This document shows positions 17,954 through 26,454 of a DNA stretch of 64,000 nucleotides, piece after piece. Each line of letters begins with the position of its first letter. Position 1 is the stretch's first letter. The notes beneath the pieces were generated by a model. That model did not search any database and had not been told where the DNA came from. It saw only the letters and a list, made by a program, of their open reading frames with translations. Origin of the DNA: JAFNAG01 sp963824985 (lineage in GTDB: Bacteria; Acidobacteriota; UBA6911). The stretch covers positions 1 to 64,000 of the forward strand of contig CAWGRQ010000020.1 in the NCBI GenBank assembly GCA_963824985.1, in the 5' to 3' direction. Position numbers and translations under genes: made by a program.

Positions 17954-18677
17954 TTTCCTGTGATGATCGTCCTGAAGCGTGCGGATCCGCTGCCTCAGGA
18001 CGGCAAGCGTTTCGATCGTGAGAGCGCCGTTTTTTTACCCCGTGCCGGGCGAAGATCTCTTCCACTTGCGTGGGAGTGACCATCACGCCGCGCGCGGAAA
18101 GCCTCTCCGATACGCTCTCGACATCCACCTGCATTCCCGCGCCGCGGACGAGATCCAGCAGCACCTCGATGATGGACGACGTGGTCGCCTCCCATGCCGC
18201 CGATCTTTCGGCCTGGGTTCGCCTGGCAGCCAGCTGTGCGCCAGCTCGTTCTCTTTCGCAGCTGACATACAGATATTGTCGCGCCCAAGGCTCGCGGCCA
18301 ATCCGTTGCCGCCGAACCAAGTCAAGCAGCGCGTTGTGCACCCGGATTCGGAGCCGAACCTGCAGCTCATGCTGCGTCCCGCCAGAATCGGACTGCTCTA
18401 CCGTGTGGATCAGAGTTGACTTGAGGGTTCCATGTTGAGAAAAGCAGACACCCTGATGACACCACAATCCTTCACGGTCAAACACGGGAAGGCTGCGCAG
18501 CGTGTAATACCGGCCTGCATGGGTGTAGCTGGTCAAATACCCAATGTGCGAAAGCCGCCGGAAGACGGACATGCGGGATTGAGTTTTGAGCGTGGCGCAA
18601 AGCATATCGAGTTCCGCGATGGGCTGGCGGCGAAACAAGGCCGTCACCGCCGCGACAGAGTCTGCTGTATTGAGCAT
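17889..18677 (-). CDS. Element accessory protein, probable DNA-binding protein
   Basis: 262 residues from ATG 18677, preceded by AAAGGAGG at ideal spacing. The first 75 residues look like a winged-helix domain (ADSVAAVTALFRRQPIAELDMLCATL, SRMSVFRRLSHIGYLTSYTHAGRYYTL). The middle is basic and helical (VRLRIRVHNALLDLVRRQR, RERAGAQLAARRTQAERSA), and near the end VTPTQVEEIFARHGVKK resembles a second helix-turn-helix. The tail after KK is of unusual composition and overlaps the transposase start by 65 bp, which suggests that the biologically relevant path may slip on the A-run into the transposase frame. Found only inside the terminal repeats, so part of the mobile element. Confidence 0.65.
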   Translation of the reverse strand: MLNTADSVAAVTALFRRQPIAELDMLCATLKTQSRMSVFRRLSHIGYLTSYTHAGRYYTLRSLPVFDREGLWCHQGVCFSQHGTLKSTLIHTVEQSDSGGTQHELQVRLRIRVHNALLDLVRRQRIGREPWARQYLYVSCERERAGAQLAARRTQAERSAAWEATTSSIIEVLLDLVRGAGMQVDVESVSERLSARGVMVTPTQVEEIFARHGVKKRRSHDRNACRPEAADPHASGRSSQENDRGRLGSGNRGGSQPGMPDL

Positions 18678-18687
18678 AGGCCTCCTT

Positions 18688-18723
18688 TGATACATATGGG
18701 ACTTATACATCCCATATGTATCA
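18688..18723. promoter_or_regulatory. Perfect palindrome upstream of the element's first gene
   Basis: TGATACATATGGGA (18688-18701), an 8-base loop and TCCCATATGTATCA (18710-18723) form a perfect 14-bp hairpin. On the coding strand its last bases touch the AAAGGAGG ribosome site of the gene starting at 18677. It could be an operator for the accessory protein or an RNA hairpin limiting translation, either of which would restrain transposition. Confidence 0.6.
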
Positions 18724-18875
18724 CAATGGGCCTTGCGACCGCAAGCAAGATATTGAAAATCCTGGGGTTTTAAGGGTGTGTCGGTGAAATCCGCTGGTAG
18801 AATGAGGACTGGGTGCTGTCAAAAGGACAGCTATGTCAACAAGTTAGCCTTTCCAACCGACTTTTGACGCCGTAG

Positions 18876-19046
18876 GCTTTTTCCTGCTAGTGAGATCATA
18901 CGACGGATCGCCGATGAGAGTATGGGGAATTCTTTCTCCAGATTGGCTCATCTTCGTGCCACTCGCGCTTGTCCCGGAAATTCCCGCTGAAATGAATCGC
19001 GCGGTTCCGCCAGTATAGTCGGAGAACCAATTAGGAGGAACCAAGC
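18876..19046. other. Upstream region of the secreted protein gene
   Basis: 171 bp between the element and the gene at 19047. TATAGT at 19014-19019 could be a -10 box, but I see no convincing -35. Confidence 0.3.
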
Positions 19047-19814
19047 ATGAAACGCATCACGTTTATTACCATCGCTCTTGTCGCACTGGCTGTCATCGCT
19101 GCCGTCGTTCCGAGTCACAACACAGCAGCCGCAACGAGCCAGCCGCAGGTCAAACCAATCCCCAAGCCGCAGCTAACGCTGCATTGGCTTTCTGGGGTGA
19201 CACTCAACAAGACGACTACGGTAGGCAATTCGGTGGATGGGGACATCACCGGGACTGTTCATCTGCTGCGTTCTGCGATCAGTAACCTGACGATCAACCT
19301 CACGACCGAAGGGTGTCTGATGGATGAAGCCGGAATCCTGGTAGCGACCCTTCCATCTCCCGTTATCACAATTCCTACCGGCAGTGACCGCGCGAGTTTC
19401 CAAATACAAACTCTCAGCAGCCCGAACGCTCTCTCAGCAGTCACCTGCAAAGTCAGGGCGCATTACGGTGATGAAAACGCGGCGGCCAGCTTCACGGTAG
19501 AGCCATTGCGGATTGCCTCGTTCAATATCGTGCCCGCGGCGGGGATTGGCCCGTTTACAGCGACCGGCACCATTACGCTGAACGCGCGACCTGCGGCCAG
19601 CAAAACTGTCACGTTGGCGGGCAATTCGATAGTACGATTCGGCACCGTTGGCAGCGCGCAATCCAGTGCCAGTGTTACGTTCACCAGCGCCGACAGCGTG
19701 CGCACAGTTCAAGTGGTCGCCAGCGCGGTGACAAACTCCACTACAGTGACGATTACGGCCAAGCTGGGATTACAAACGCTAACTCGTCAAGTCACCGTTC
19801 GCCCCGTGAGCTGA
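19047..19814 (+). CDS. Secreted beta-sandwich protein of unknown function
   Basis: 255 residues. ATG 19047 has TTAGGAGGA upstream. Clear signal peptide (RITFITIALVALAVIAAVVPSHNTAAA). The mature protein is Thr/Ser/Val-rich with alternating short strands and two cysteines, giving two Ig-like domains (about 45-155 and 155-255; repeated pattern ASFTVEPL, ASVTFTSADSVRTVQVVASAV). No enzyme motif. Stands alone on the plus strand, directly right of the insertion element. Likely a cell-surface or periplasmic adhesin-like domain protein. Confidence 0.75.
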   Translation: MKRITFITIALVALAVIAAVVPSHNTAAATSQPQVKPIPKPQLTLHWLSGVTLNKTTTVGNSVDGDITGTVHLLRSAISNLTINLTTEGCLMDEAGILVATLPSPVITIPTGSDRASFQIQTLSSPNALSAVTCKVRAHYGDENAAASFTVEPLRIASFNIVPAAGIGPFTATGTITLNARPAASKTVTLAGNSIVRFGTVGSAQSSASVTFTSADSVRTVQVVASAVTNSTTVTITAKLGLQTLTRQVTVRPVS

Positions 19815-20037
19815 CGGAACAAGTATCAATGCAGAGTGCCACCCGATGAGGCGATCTTCGGCGGCCCTGTCGATCAGGCATATGACCTTGAGCGGGGCGC
19901 CGCAACGCGGCCAGACAAGAGGTGTTTATCCCTACCGGGTCCTTGGCAGGGACAGCTCCAAACGATCAGGCAAATCCAGATCAAGTTTTTGGTAGGCACA
20001 ATAACGGGAATCTTCTGTTCGTTGGAAGCCGGGAGTT

Positions 20038-20307
20038 TTATTCAATGACCGCGCGCATGGCCCTGCCGAATAGGACCCGTTCCTGACGCCCTGGAATGCC
20101 GGATTGTCGCTCAAAGAGAACCCGTTCCGCCGGATTCAACTCTCCACGGAGATATTCGTCGATCAACTCCGCCTCTGCCGCACAAAGCTGTTCGAACGAC
20201 TCGTCGTTTCTGAAGAAGCGTTCTTCCAGTTCGGCCCGCGCCTCCTCCGTGCAGTTTCCAAGGAGGTAGTCAACGTATTGCTGTTCTTCTTCGGGCCGGT
20301 TTTCCAT
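20038..20307 (-). CDS. Small anti-sigma-like protein
   Basis: 89 residues. The sequence EEEQQYVDYLLGNCTEEARAELEERFFRNDESFEQLCAAEAELIDEYLRGELNPAER matches the cytosolic N-terminal helical domain of Acidobacteria anti-sigma factors, which usually continues into a membrane segment. Here it stops soon after FERQSGIPGRQERVLFGRA, so it may be truncated or a soluble form. It lies 59 bp behind the sigma-factor gene, the usual sigma/anti-sigma order. No HxxxCxxC zinc site. Confidence 0.7.
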   Translation of the reverse strand: MENRPEEEQQYVDYLLGNCTEEARAELEERFFRNDESFEQLCAAEAELIDEYLRGELNPAERVLFERQSGIPGRQERVLFGRAMRAVIE

Positions 20308-20366
20308 GGATTTGCGCTGCGCCTGAGCCCTCCCCCATTATGACTGGCGGGAATCCCGGATATATT

Positions 20367-20951
20367 TCATTCGCTTCGGCGCGAGGAACGCATGCATTGC
20401 CTCACGCATGAATGCAGGCTTTCCCGGATACGATGGGCTTTGATTCTCAGAGCGTTCAGCGGAATTGCCAGCTGCGCAGCCATCTGCTTTCGGGTCCTGA
20501 TCTGCTCTCCCCCGTCGCCCCGATAATACCGGATTATCAGCTCATGCTGCTCGTGCGGTAGCCGCTGAAGACATTGCTGCAGACAGTCGATCCGCCTTAT
20601 CAACGATTCGTCCGGTTCGGCGTCGGCCGGAAACATCTGCAGGCAACGAATCGCGCTTCGTTCCTTCGCCTGCTCTTTGATGCATTCCAGACACAGAAGT
20701 CGAGCGATTCCATAGCAGAACGTGTGCAGATCACGAATGGATTCCCCCTCCACGACCTTTCTTGCCATCCGGGCGAGCGCCTCGTCCGCGTGTTCTTCAG
20801 CATGGGGGCAGCTGCGCCATTCGAAGAACCGCACGAGCTTCGTCCGGATCTTCTCGTACTGTTTGCCGGCAGTCTCACGGTCCGGATCGAGAGATTTCAG
20901 GAATTCATCTAGAGATCGCTGCGTCCATTGCCACTTCACTTTTTCCCTCAT
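20367..20951 (-). CDS. ECF-like RNA polymerase sigma factor
   Basis: 194 residues from ATG 20951; the open frame extends upstream without a ribosome site and that part looks non-coding. The order is that of extracytoplasmic-function sigma factors: region 2 (YEKIRTKLVRFFEWRSCPHAEEHADEALARMARKV, RDLHTFCYGIARLLCLECIKE) and region 4 (LQQCLQRLPHEQHELIIRYYRGDGGEQIRTRKQMAAQLAIPLNALRIKAHRIRESL, a helix-turn-helix). The region 2 spacing fits the group common in Acidobacteria. It would direct transcription of a small regulon in response to a signal passed by the downstream anti-sigma-like product. Confidence 0.83.
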   Translation of the reverse strand: MREKVKWQWTQRSLDEFLKSLDPDRETAGKQYEKIRTKLVRFFEWRSCPHAEEHADEALARMARKVVEGESIRDLHTFCYGIARLLCLECIKEQAKERSAIRCLQMFPADAEPDESLIRRIDCLQQCLQRLPHEQHELIIRYYRGDGGEQIRTRKQMAAQLAIPLNALRIKAHRIRESLHSCVRQCMRSSRRSE

Positions 20952-21385
20952 GGCCAACACCCGCGAAACAATCGCCGTGGTTGAGAATGGCAGAGCAAAG
21001 AAAGGGCATAACCCCGCCGGGCACACGACTCTATTACACCCCACAGATTTGCGCAAGACGGAAGTGGCGCAGAAATATCAAAGTCGGTATGCTCACCTTT
21101 TCCCACGGGACTGCCGGGCACAGCGTGGTGATTCTGCGGCAGAGACCGGCAGCCCCCGGTTTGGGAGTGGCCACCGGCATGAAATGATTCCGCCATTTCT
21201 GCCAGTTGATTCAGAGAATATATAGGACGGATGCGTAAGCCGTCGGGCATCGCGTCTAACGCGAGAACAGGAGGATAGAGTCCCATGCACTGGTCACCAG
21301 GGCAGCAGGAGGGCCGGACTTCCCTGCCGGTTTTGGTTGGCGCTGATCCAGGCAGCCTGCAGATGAGCCCGGAGGGAAGCCGGTG
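20952..21385. other. Divergent intergenic region
   Basis: 434 bp between the sigma-factor gene and the outer-membrane protein gene on opposite strands. No supported gene. Promoters for both are expected here; I could not identify convincing boxes. Confidence 0.4.
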
Positions 21386-23569
21386 ATGCGAACGACCTTG
21401 GTATCAAAAAAATTGACCGGCTGGTCGGCGCTGGCATGCCTGGCTATCCTGCGCATTGCCGGCGCACAATCTCAGGGCGCGAATGTCGACAAGCTGGTTG
21501 TGACCGCAGGCTGGGAAGCCGATAAGCCCCTGCAATCCAGGTCGGCAATCGAAGTGAAGATGAACCGGCAATTGCAGCCTTCCGAGGGTAGGCTGGCAGT
21601 CCTGATCGGCCGGCTCGACGTTACAAGTCTGTTGGATCAGAGCGGCAACGGCGTTCGGTACACGCCAACGGTGTTGCCCCTCGCACAGGGCGCGTTTGAG
21701 GTTTTGGTCTATATCGTCTCAGCGGCCGATGAATGGAAAGAGGTTGCCAGACTGCCCGGGATCGTGGCCGATCCCCAGGGCAGCAGCGGAGCCGTGCCGA
21801 AGGAGGCCGCCCGCAATCCGGCGCAGCCCGCGGCGCCGGCCACGCCTTCGGCCGGCAATAAAATCACATGGAAGCCGTCGATCACCATCGGGATGAAGTC
21901 CCAGCCCGCGGTGTCCCAATTCCCCGCCGCGGGCGTTCTACCCCGGCGCCGGTTCGCTGATGCAACGCTTCAAGGCATGCTCCAGAATGGCGTAACCCTG
22001 GGAGGGCTCAGGTTCGAGAATCAATTCGATGTTGTCGGAACAAGCTTTCGGAACGAGGCTCTTCGGTTTTCAGAGCGAGGGGCTGGGGCGCCGTTGGTGG
22101 ACCTGTCGCACTACTTGATGGTGCTGAAATTCGGCAAGGCAGAAGTGAAGGCGGGGCAGATCACTGTCGGCGGGAACCGGCACATGATCAATTCCTTTGC
22201 GAGCCGCGGCATGACAGTAACGACACCGCTGTTCTCATGGCTCGATCTTTCGCTGGCTGCGGTCAACGGCAGCAACATCGTCGGCTGGGACAATTTCCTC
22301 GGGCTGAGCAACCGCAGGCATCAGATCCTGACCGGCACGGTGGGGGTGGAATTCTTGCCCAAGAGGCCGGGAGGCGCGCGCCTGGAGATCAGCGCGCTCG
22401 ACGGTTCGCTTCTACCCGTCAGCGGCTTCACTCAGAGCGTCGTTAACGACACAGAAAGAAGCCGGGGCTTGGGCGGGCGCCTCTTTATCAGCGACAAGTC
22501 CCAACGCTTCAAGCTCGACGGCGGCTTTACGAGGAGCACTTTCACCAATCCCTTCGATCCACAACTGGCGCAAGGCGAGAATGTCGTACCGGTAAAGAAG
22601 ACAACCGAGAATGCCCGCTATGCGGACGCCTCCGTGGGAATCCTGCGCGAGCGGCATATTGGCAAAACGCGGATCCTGAACCTGATGTTTAATTACCGGC
22701 ACGAACAGGTGGACCCTTTGTTTCGCAGTGTGGCCGCGTCCGTGCAGGCTGACCGGCTGCAGAACCAGTACGAAATGGCGGGAAACCTCGGCCAGGTCAA
22801 CGTGTCGTTTTCCCATACTCGGTCCAATAACAACCTGGACCACCTCAATTCGATCCTGACTACTCTGACCCGCCAGAACGCACTCAATTTCTCGGCACCC
22901 CTCTCTGGTCTCCTGGGAACCCCGGCAAAGTCGGCCGCCTGGCTCCCGCTTTTGATTTACAGCGACTTCAGGGGACACAGTTTCGGCGAATCCTTCCCTG
23001 CTGTCGGGTTTATCAGTCTCCATCAGATACCGGACCAACTCAATTCAGTGCAGACCCTCTCCCTCGAGTGGCAGATGAGCCGCTGGCATTGGGGGTATCG
23101 ATTCAACCGCTCCTTCCAGGACAACCGCCAGCCCGGAAGGGAACTGGCAGATCTGAGAAATCTGATCAACGATGCGACCTTTGGGGTTAGTGCGCGCAGC
23201 AATCTCGACCTCGGCTGGGAACTGGACGCTGAGGACGCGCATAACTTTGAAGAAAAGCGTACGGATCGCCTCTGGCGGGCCAGTGCGAGCGCGAACTGGC
23301 GCATGACCCAACAGATGATCCTGACGTTGACGTTGTCCGGAACGCTGGCCGGCGATCTTGATCATGCCAGGAAAACGCGGAATAGCGAGGCCGATATTCA
23401 GTGGTCCTATCGTCTAGGCAATTCCCGCCCTGATTGGAAGCGGGTCCAAAGCCAATTCTCCATCCGGTATGGCAACCGATACGCCTTTGTGTCAGACAGG
23501 TTCGCCAATTCTGTCAACCTTACGAAATTGCAGACGCTCAACATTAATCTGAGTTTTGCGTTCTTCTGA
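21386..23569 (+). CDS. Outer-membrane beta-barrel protein
   Basis: About 727 residues from ATG 21386, eight bases after GGAGGGA (a GTG one codon earlier also fits). Signal peptide at residues 1-28 (SALACLAILRIAGA). Residues 35-130 form an N-terminal beta domain, followed by an Ala/Pro linker (AARNPAQPAAPATPSAG). From about residue 170 the protein alternates strands typical of a large barrel, with many Tyr/Trp/Phe girdle residues, and ends NINLSFAFF, a BAM-type C-terminal Phe signal. The gene at 23619 follows by 49 bp and is probably in the same operon. Likely a porin-like or scaffold protein; substrate unknown. Confidence 0.8.
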   Translation: MRTTLVSKKLTGWSALACLAILRIAGAQSQGANVDKLVVTAGWEADKPLQSRSAIEVKMNRQLQPSEGRLAVLIGRLDVTSLLDQSGNGVRYTPTVLPLAQGAFEVLVYIVSAADEWKEVARLPGIVADPQGSSGAVPKEAARNPAQPAAPATPSAGNKITWKPSITIGMKSQPAVSQFPAAGVLPRRRFADATLQGMLQNGVTLGGLRFENQFDVVGTSFRNEALRFSERGAGAPLVDLSHYLMVLKFGKAEVKAGQITVGGNRHMINSFASRGMTVTTPLFSWLDLSLAAVNGSNIVGWDNFLGLSNRRHQILTGTVGVEFLPKRPGGARLEISALDGSLLPVSGFTQSVVNDTERSRGLGGRLFISDKSQRFKLDGGFTRSTFTNPFDPQLAQGENVVPVKKTTENARYADASVGILRERHIGKTRILNLMFNYRHEQVDPLFRSVAASVQADRLQNQYEMAGNLGQVNVSFSHTRSNNNLDHLNSILTTLTRQNALNFSAPLSGLLGTPAKSAAWLPLLIYSDFRGHSFGESFPAVGFISLHQIPDQLNSVQTLSLEWQMSRWHWGYRFNRSFQDNRQPGRELADLRNLINDATFGVSARSNLDLGWELDAEDAHNFEEKRTDRLWRASASANWRMTQQMILTLTLSGTLAGDLDHARKTRNSEADIQWSYRLGNSRPDWKRVQSQFSIRYGNRYAFVSDRFANSVNLTKLQTLNINLSFAFF

Positions 23570-23618
23570 ATTGCGAATTGCGCAGGAGAGGAAAGGGATT
23601 GGAGGCCGACAGAGGAAT

Positions 23619-25121
23619 ATGATGAAAAAAATTCTCCTGAATTTGTTAGGCTGCTTTTTCGTCACCGTGGCGGCACCTGCGCAAACCATCCGGGTCGATC
23701 CGGTAGGTGTCAACGTCAACGCGAACGGCGCCACGACCGTTTTTTTGACATTCGGCGGCGTTGCCAATTATCGCCCGGCCGAGGCGGTGTGGTGCGGAGC
23801 CCTGATTTCTGCCAACCCTGATCTCGGGCAACGATGCGATCCGGCGACCATTTTCGGTTCCTTGCCCTCGCGCTTCAACCTGGCCGCGAGCAGCGGCATT
23901 GCGAGTTTGACCGACATTATGTCGATTCCTCCTTCCGTCGCGCGCCGGGCCTATCAGGCCGCGCAGCGCGGCGAGGATTCCGCCTTTTTTTATGTTCGGC
24001 GCTTCATCAACGCCCTTGGGGGACCGGACGAATATGTCGTTGTTATTTGCCGCATGACCGACGGGACTGCGCGCTCACCGTTCTCGTTGACGGAAGTCAA
24101 GCTCTCCTTTGCCACGGAAGCACCTGTGTTGCAGCTGCCTGCCGGCGGCAAGATGCCGTCTGTCAAAGCGGTGATCAGCTACAATGGAACCGGCCGGCTG
24201 AAAGGACGTTGGGAGGTTGTGCTTCCGGGAGATGAGCCTCCCGAAGCCGCCGATCTTCTGACCGAAGCCAGCCTGCCGGCCGAGCGCAGGGGAACACAGC
24301 GCCGTTATACCGAGTTGAGCCGGTTCAACCTGTTTCTGCCGCCGGGAGGCAGAGTGGTTCTCGATGGACCCGATCCGCCGAAGATTCCAACCCAGGTTGA
24401 GGGCCCGCATCTGATTCTTTTGCGCGTCGAGGCCTCCGACGACCGCGAGAGCGACTCGAATCTGGCAGCGGTGGGAGCCGGCCTGGGAGTGGTCCACAGC
24501 GGCGCCGTGGCAGGATTCCCCTTGCCCGTCCTTCGCTATTTCGTGGACGGCCCGCCCGGGGTGAGCAAGGCAAAAGGAAAACTGGCGCAATTGGAACCGC
24601 AGGATGAGGCGCTCATCACTGGAGAAGAAAAGGTCAACCTTACCTGGATGGAAACTGGCGCCGCCGCCCTGCTGCGTGTGGACGTGGTAGACGACCAAAC
24701 AAACGTCCTGCTGTCTGCATTGGTCCCTCCGGGGGTGGGAGCCTACCGCTTGCCGCCCTGGCTGAAGGAGAGATCCGGGGGCAAAACGGTTCGCTGGCGC
24801 ATTGCAGAGCTGGACGCCGCCGGCGCCGTCATCGCAGAGACGCCTTGGCGCAGCTTGCGTTGGCATCAGTATGCATGGAGTCATTCTGGCGCGAGCGCCG
24901 GGCGGGCAGATGCAAGGCGCCGCGACGCAGGCGATGTAAAGACATCGTCGAGGAGCGGCAACGCCGCAGATGCCCGCCGGCCGCCGCGACCCTTCGGGCT
25001 GCGGCCCGCAGGCCCGCCGGCTGCGTTGCTCGCTCCTTACATACCACACCGGGTATGCTCGTCGTTCGCGCCTTGCCGGCCGGCCTGGGGGCCGCAGCAA
25101 AGTGCAACCTTTATTCATTGA
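23619..25121 (+). CDS. Exported beta-rich protein, partner of the barrel protein
   Basis: 500 residues from ATG 23619 with AGAGGA upstream; the earlier part of the open frame is discarded because it lacks a start signal. Signal peptide (KKILLNLLGCFFVTVAAPAQ). Residues 25-440 look like several beta-sandwich domains. The natural end is probably near WRSLRWHQYAW (about residue 425); the tail beyond it (24880-25121) is Ala/Arg/Pro-rich and is coded by a GC-rich dispersed repeat, so the original stop seems to have been overwritten. Co-transcribed with the barrel gene 49 bp upstream. Function unknown. Confidence 0.72.
   Translation: MMKKILLNLLGCFFVTVAAPAQTIRVDPVGVNVNANGATTVFLTFGGVANYRPAEAVWCGALISANPDLGQRCDPATIFGSLPSRFNLAASSGIASLTDIMSIPPSVARRAYQAAQRGEDSAFFYVRRFINALGGPDEYVVVICRMTDGTARSPFSLTEVKLSFATEAPVLQLPAGGKMPSVKAVISYNGTGRLKGRWEVVLPGDEPPEAADLLTEASLPAERRGTQRRYTELSRFNLFLPPGGRVVLDGPDPPKIPTQVEGPHLILLRVEASDDRESDSNLAAVGAGLGVVHSGAVAGFPLPVLRYFVDGPPGVSKAKGKLAQLEPQDEALITGEEKVNLTWMETGAAALLRVDVVDDQTNVLLSALVPPGVGAYRLPPWLKERSGGKTVRWRIAELDAAGAVIAETPWRSLRWHQYAWSHSGASAGRADARRRDAGDVKTSSRSGNAADARRPPRPFGLRPAGPPAALLAPYIPHRVCSSFAPCRPAWGPQQSATFIH
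24880..25110. repeat. GC-rich palindromic repeat at the gene 3' end
   Basis: A compact stretch of inverted repeats, including GGGCTGCGGCCCGCAG and GCCGGCCGCC/GCCGGCGGGC-type arms, with GATGTAAAGACATC nearby and TACATACCACACCGGGTATG at the right. Composition differs sharply from the flanking sequence. It looks like a REP-type or fold-back element that became the coding tail of the upstream gene. Confidence 0.5.
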
Positions 25122-25454
25122 CAGGCCCTTACGCTGACAGTCAGGAGGCAAAACCTACAGATTATCAGGAAATTCATAGTCAATACCTCGCGCGGCGCTC
25201 TAGCACCGCAGATGAAGGTGACTGCCGTGCCTATTCACGGCACACCTAAATTGATCCCCTCTATCCCTGTTTGCGATCTTTGTTTCGCTAACGATCTGCC
25301 TTTCAGCTTTGATCGTGGCCGCACCGGAAATGTCGGACCCAGCCATGGCTCAAGACATGCCGGGTCCGGCAGCGTGGAATGCGATGGCGCCATCCTCATC
25401 GCGCACAGAATATCGCAGTGTCCGTAATCGTTGAGCGACCGGCTAAAGTCACGA
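25122..25454. other. Gene-free stretch left of the IS21 element
   Basis: No supported gene and no motif I can name. Ends at the left terminal repeat of the insertion sequence. Confidence 0.4.
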
Positions 25455-25701
25455 TGTCACCGAACACTCAAAAGCGGCCACGACCGAACACTTGAAAACC
25501 GGCCACGCCGAGTAGCGGGCAATCAGTATTGAGCAGGTCTCCTCATAGATTCAAGATATTCCATAAATAAAAACCAGTAGGGCCTGTGGGCGCTCGTGGG
25601 AAACGCCGCAGGCGTTTTCCAAGGAGCTGTGGGAAGGTCCGAAGGAGCTTTCCACAGATCCGGCAGCGTCCATAGGCCACAACGATGGGTTGCTCTATTA
25701 T

Positions 25702-26454
25702 TCATTGGGCCTCCTTGGCTGCGTGGCGAGCCCGCTGGTGGAGGCGATAGCTTTTGCCTTGCATCTGGACCACCTCGGCGTGAGCCAGGAACCTGTCGAG
25801 GATGGCGGTAGCGGCCGGGATGTCACCGAGGAATTGGCCCCAGTCCTGCGTCGGTCGATTTGTGGTGATCAGCGACGATGCCGTCTCATGGCGGCGAACG
25901 AAGATCTCCAGGAGATCCTCCGCGGCACTGGGCCCGAGTTTCTTCATGCCGAAGTCCTCGAGAACGAGCAAATCGACGCGAGTCAGGCGATCTACCAGTG
26001 CGCGCCTTTCGCCGGTTGCTTCCGCCTCGGCGAAGTCTTGAGCCAGGTCGAAGACACTCCGGAGGATGGCTCGATAGCCGGCTCGTATGGCGCCGATCGC
26101 AATGGCGATAGAGACGTGGCTTTTGCCGATTCCCGGCGGTCCGATCAGCAGAACCCCCTGATGAGAGGCAATGAAACGGGCCGTGGCAAGCTCGACGAGC
26201 TTTGCCCGTGGAATCTTGGGATTAAAGGAAAAATCGAAATCCGAGAGTTCTTTAACCTGGACGATGCCGGCCTGCTTGAGGCGACGGGCAAAGAGGCGGT
26301 CGGCGCGGCGGGCGAGTTCGTCCGCGACGATGAGTTCGAGGAACTCGAGGCAATCCAGGGGCGCACTGCGTGCCTGTTCGAGGCGAAGCGGCAGGGCCTC
26401 GGCCATGCCGGAAAGGCGCAGGTGCCGGAGCTGGGACAGGAGTTGTGGATTCAT
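25702..26454 (-). CDS. istB: IS21 helper ATPase IstB
   Basis: 250 residues from ATG 26454, overlapping the istA stop (ATGA). AAA+ ATPase of the DnaA/DnaC type: Walker A GPPGIGKS, Walker B DLLVLEDFG, sensor region SLITTNRPTQDWG. It assists IstA in target capture and strand transfer, as in other IS21 elements. The N-terminal domain (LSQLRHLRLSGMAEALPLRLEQA) is the usual IstB start. Full length and intact. The longer open frame upstream overlaps istA and is not used. Confidence 0.95.
   Translation of the reverse strand: MNPQLLSQLRHLRLSGMAEALPLRLEQARSAPLDCLEFLELIVADELARRADRLFARRLKQAGIVQVKELSDFDFSFNPKIPRAKLVELATARFIASHQGVLLIGPPGIGKSHVSIAIAIGAIRAGYRAILRSVFDLAQDFAEAEATGERRALVDRLTRVDLLVLEDFGMKKLGPSAAEDLLEIFVRRHETASSLITTNRPTQDWGQFLGDIPAATAILDRFLAHAEVVQMQGKSYRLHQRARHAAKEAQ

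Larger units (their letters stand above)
16060..18875 (-). mobile_element. Two-gene insertion element with perfect 24-bp terminal inverted repeats, family unassigned
   Basis: CTACGGCGTCAAAAGTCGGT-TGGA at 16060-16083 is repeated exactly, inverted, at 18852-18875 (24/24). Between them lie only two minus-strand genes, a DNA-binding-like protein (18677-17889) and a DDE-type transposase-like protein (17953-16118). Total length 2,816 bp. No target-site duplication could be seen next to the repeats, so the true ends could be slightly different. I cannot assign it to a named IS family with confidence. Confidence 0.78.

Noticed and set aside
16214..18079. Plus-strand open frame of 621 codons opposite the transposase-like gene
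   Set aside because: No ribosome site or domain; the minus strand carries the zinc ribbon, DDE-like pattern and the expected gene order.
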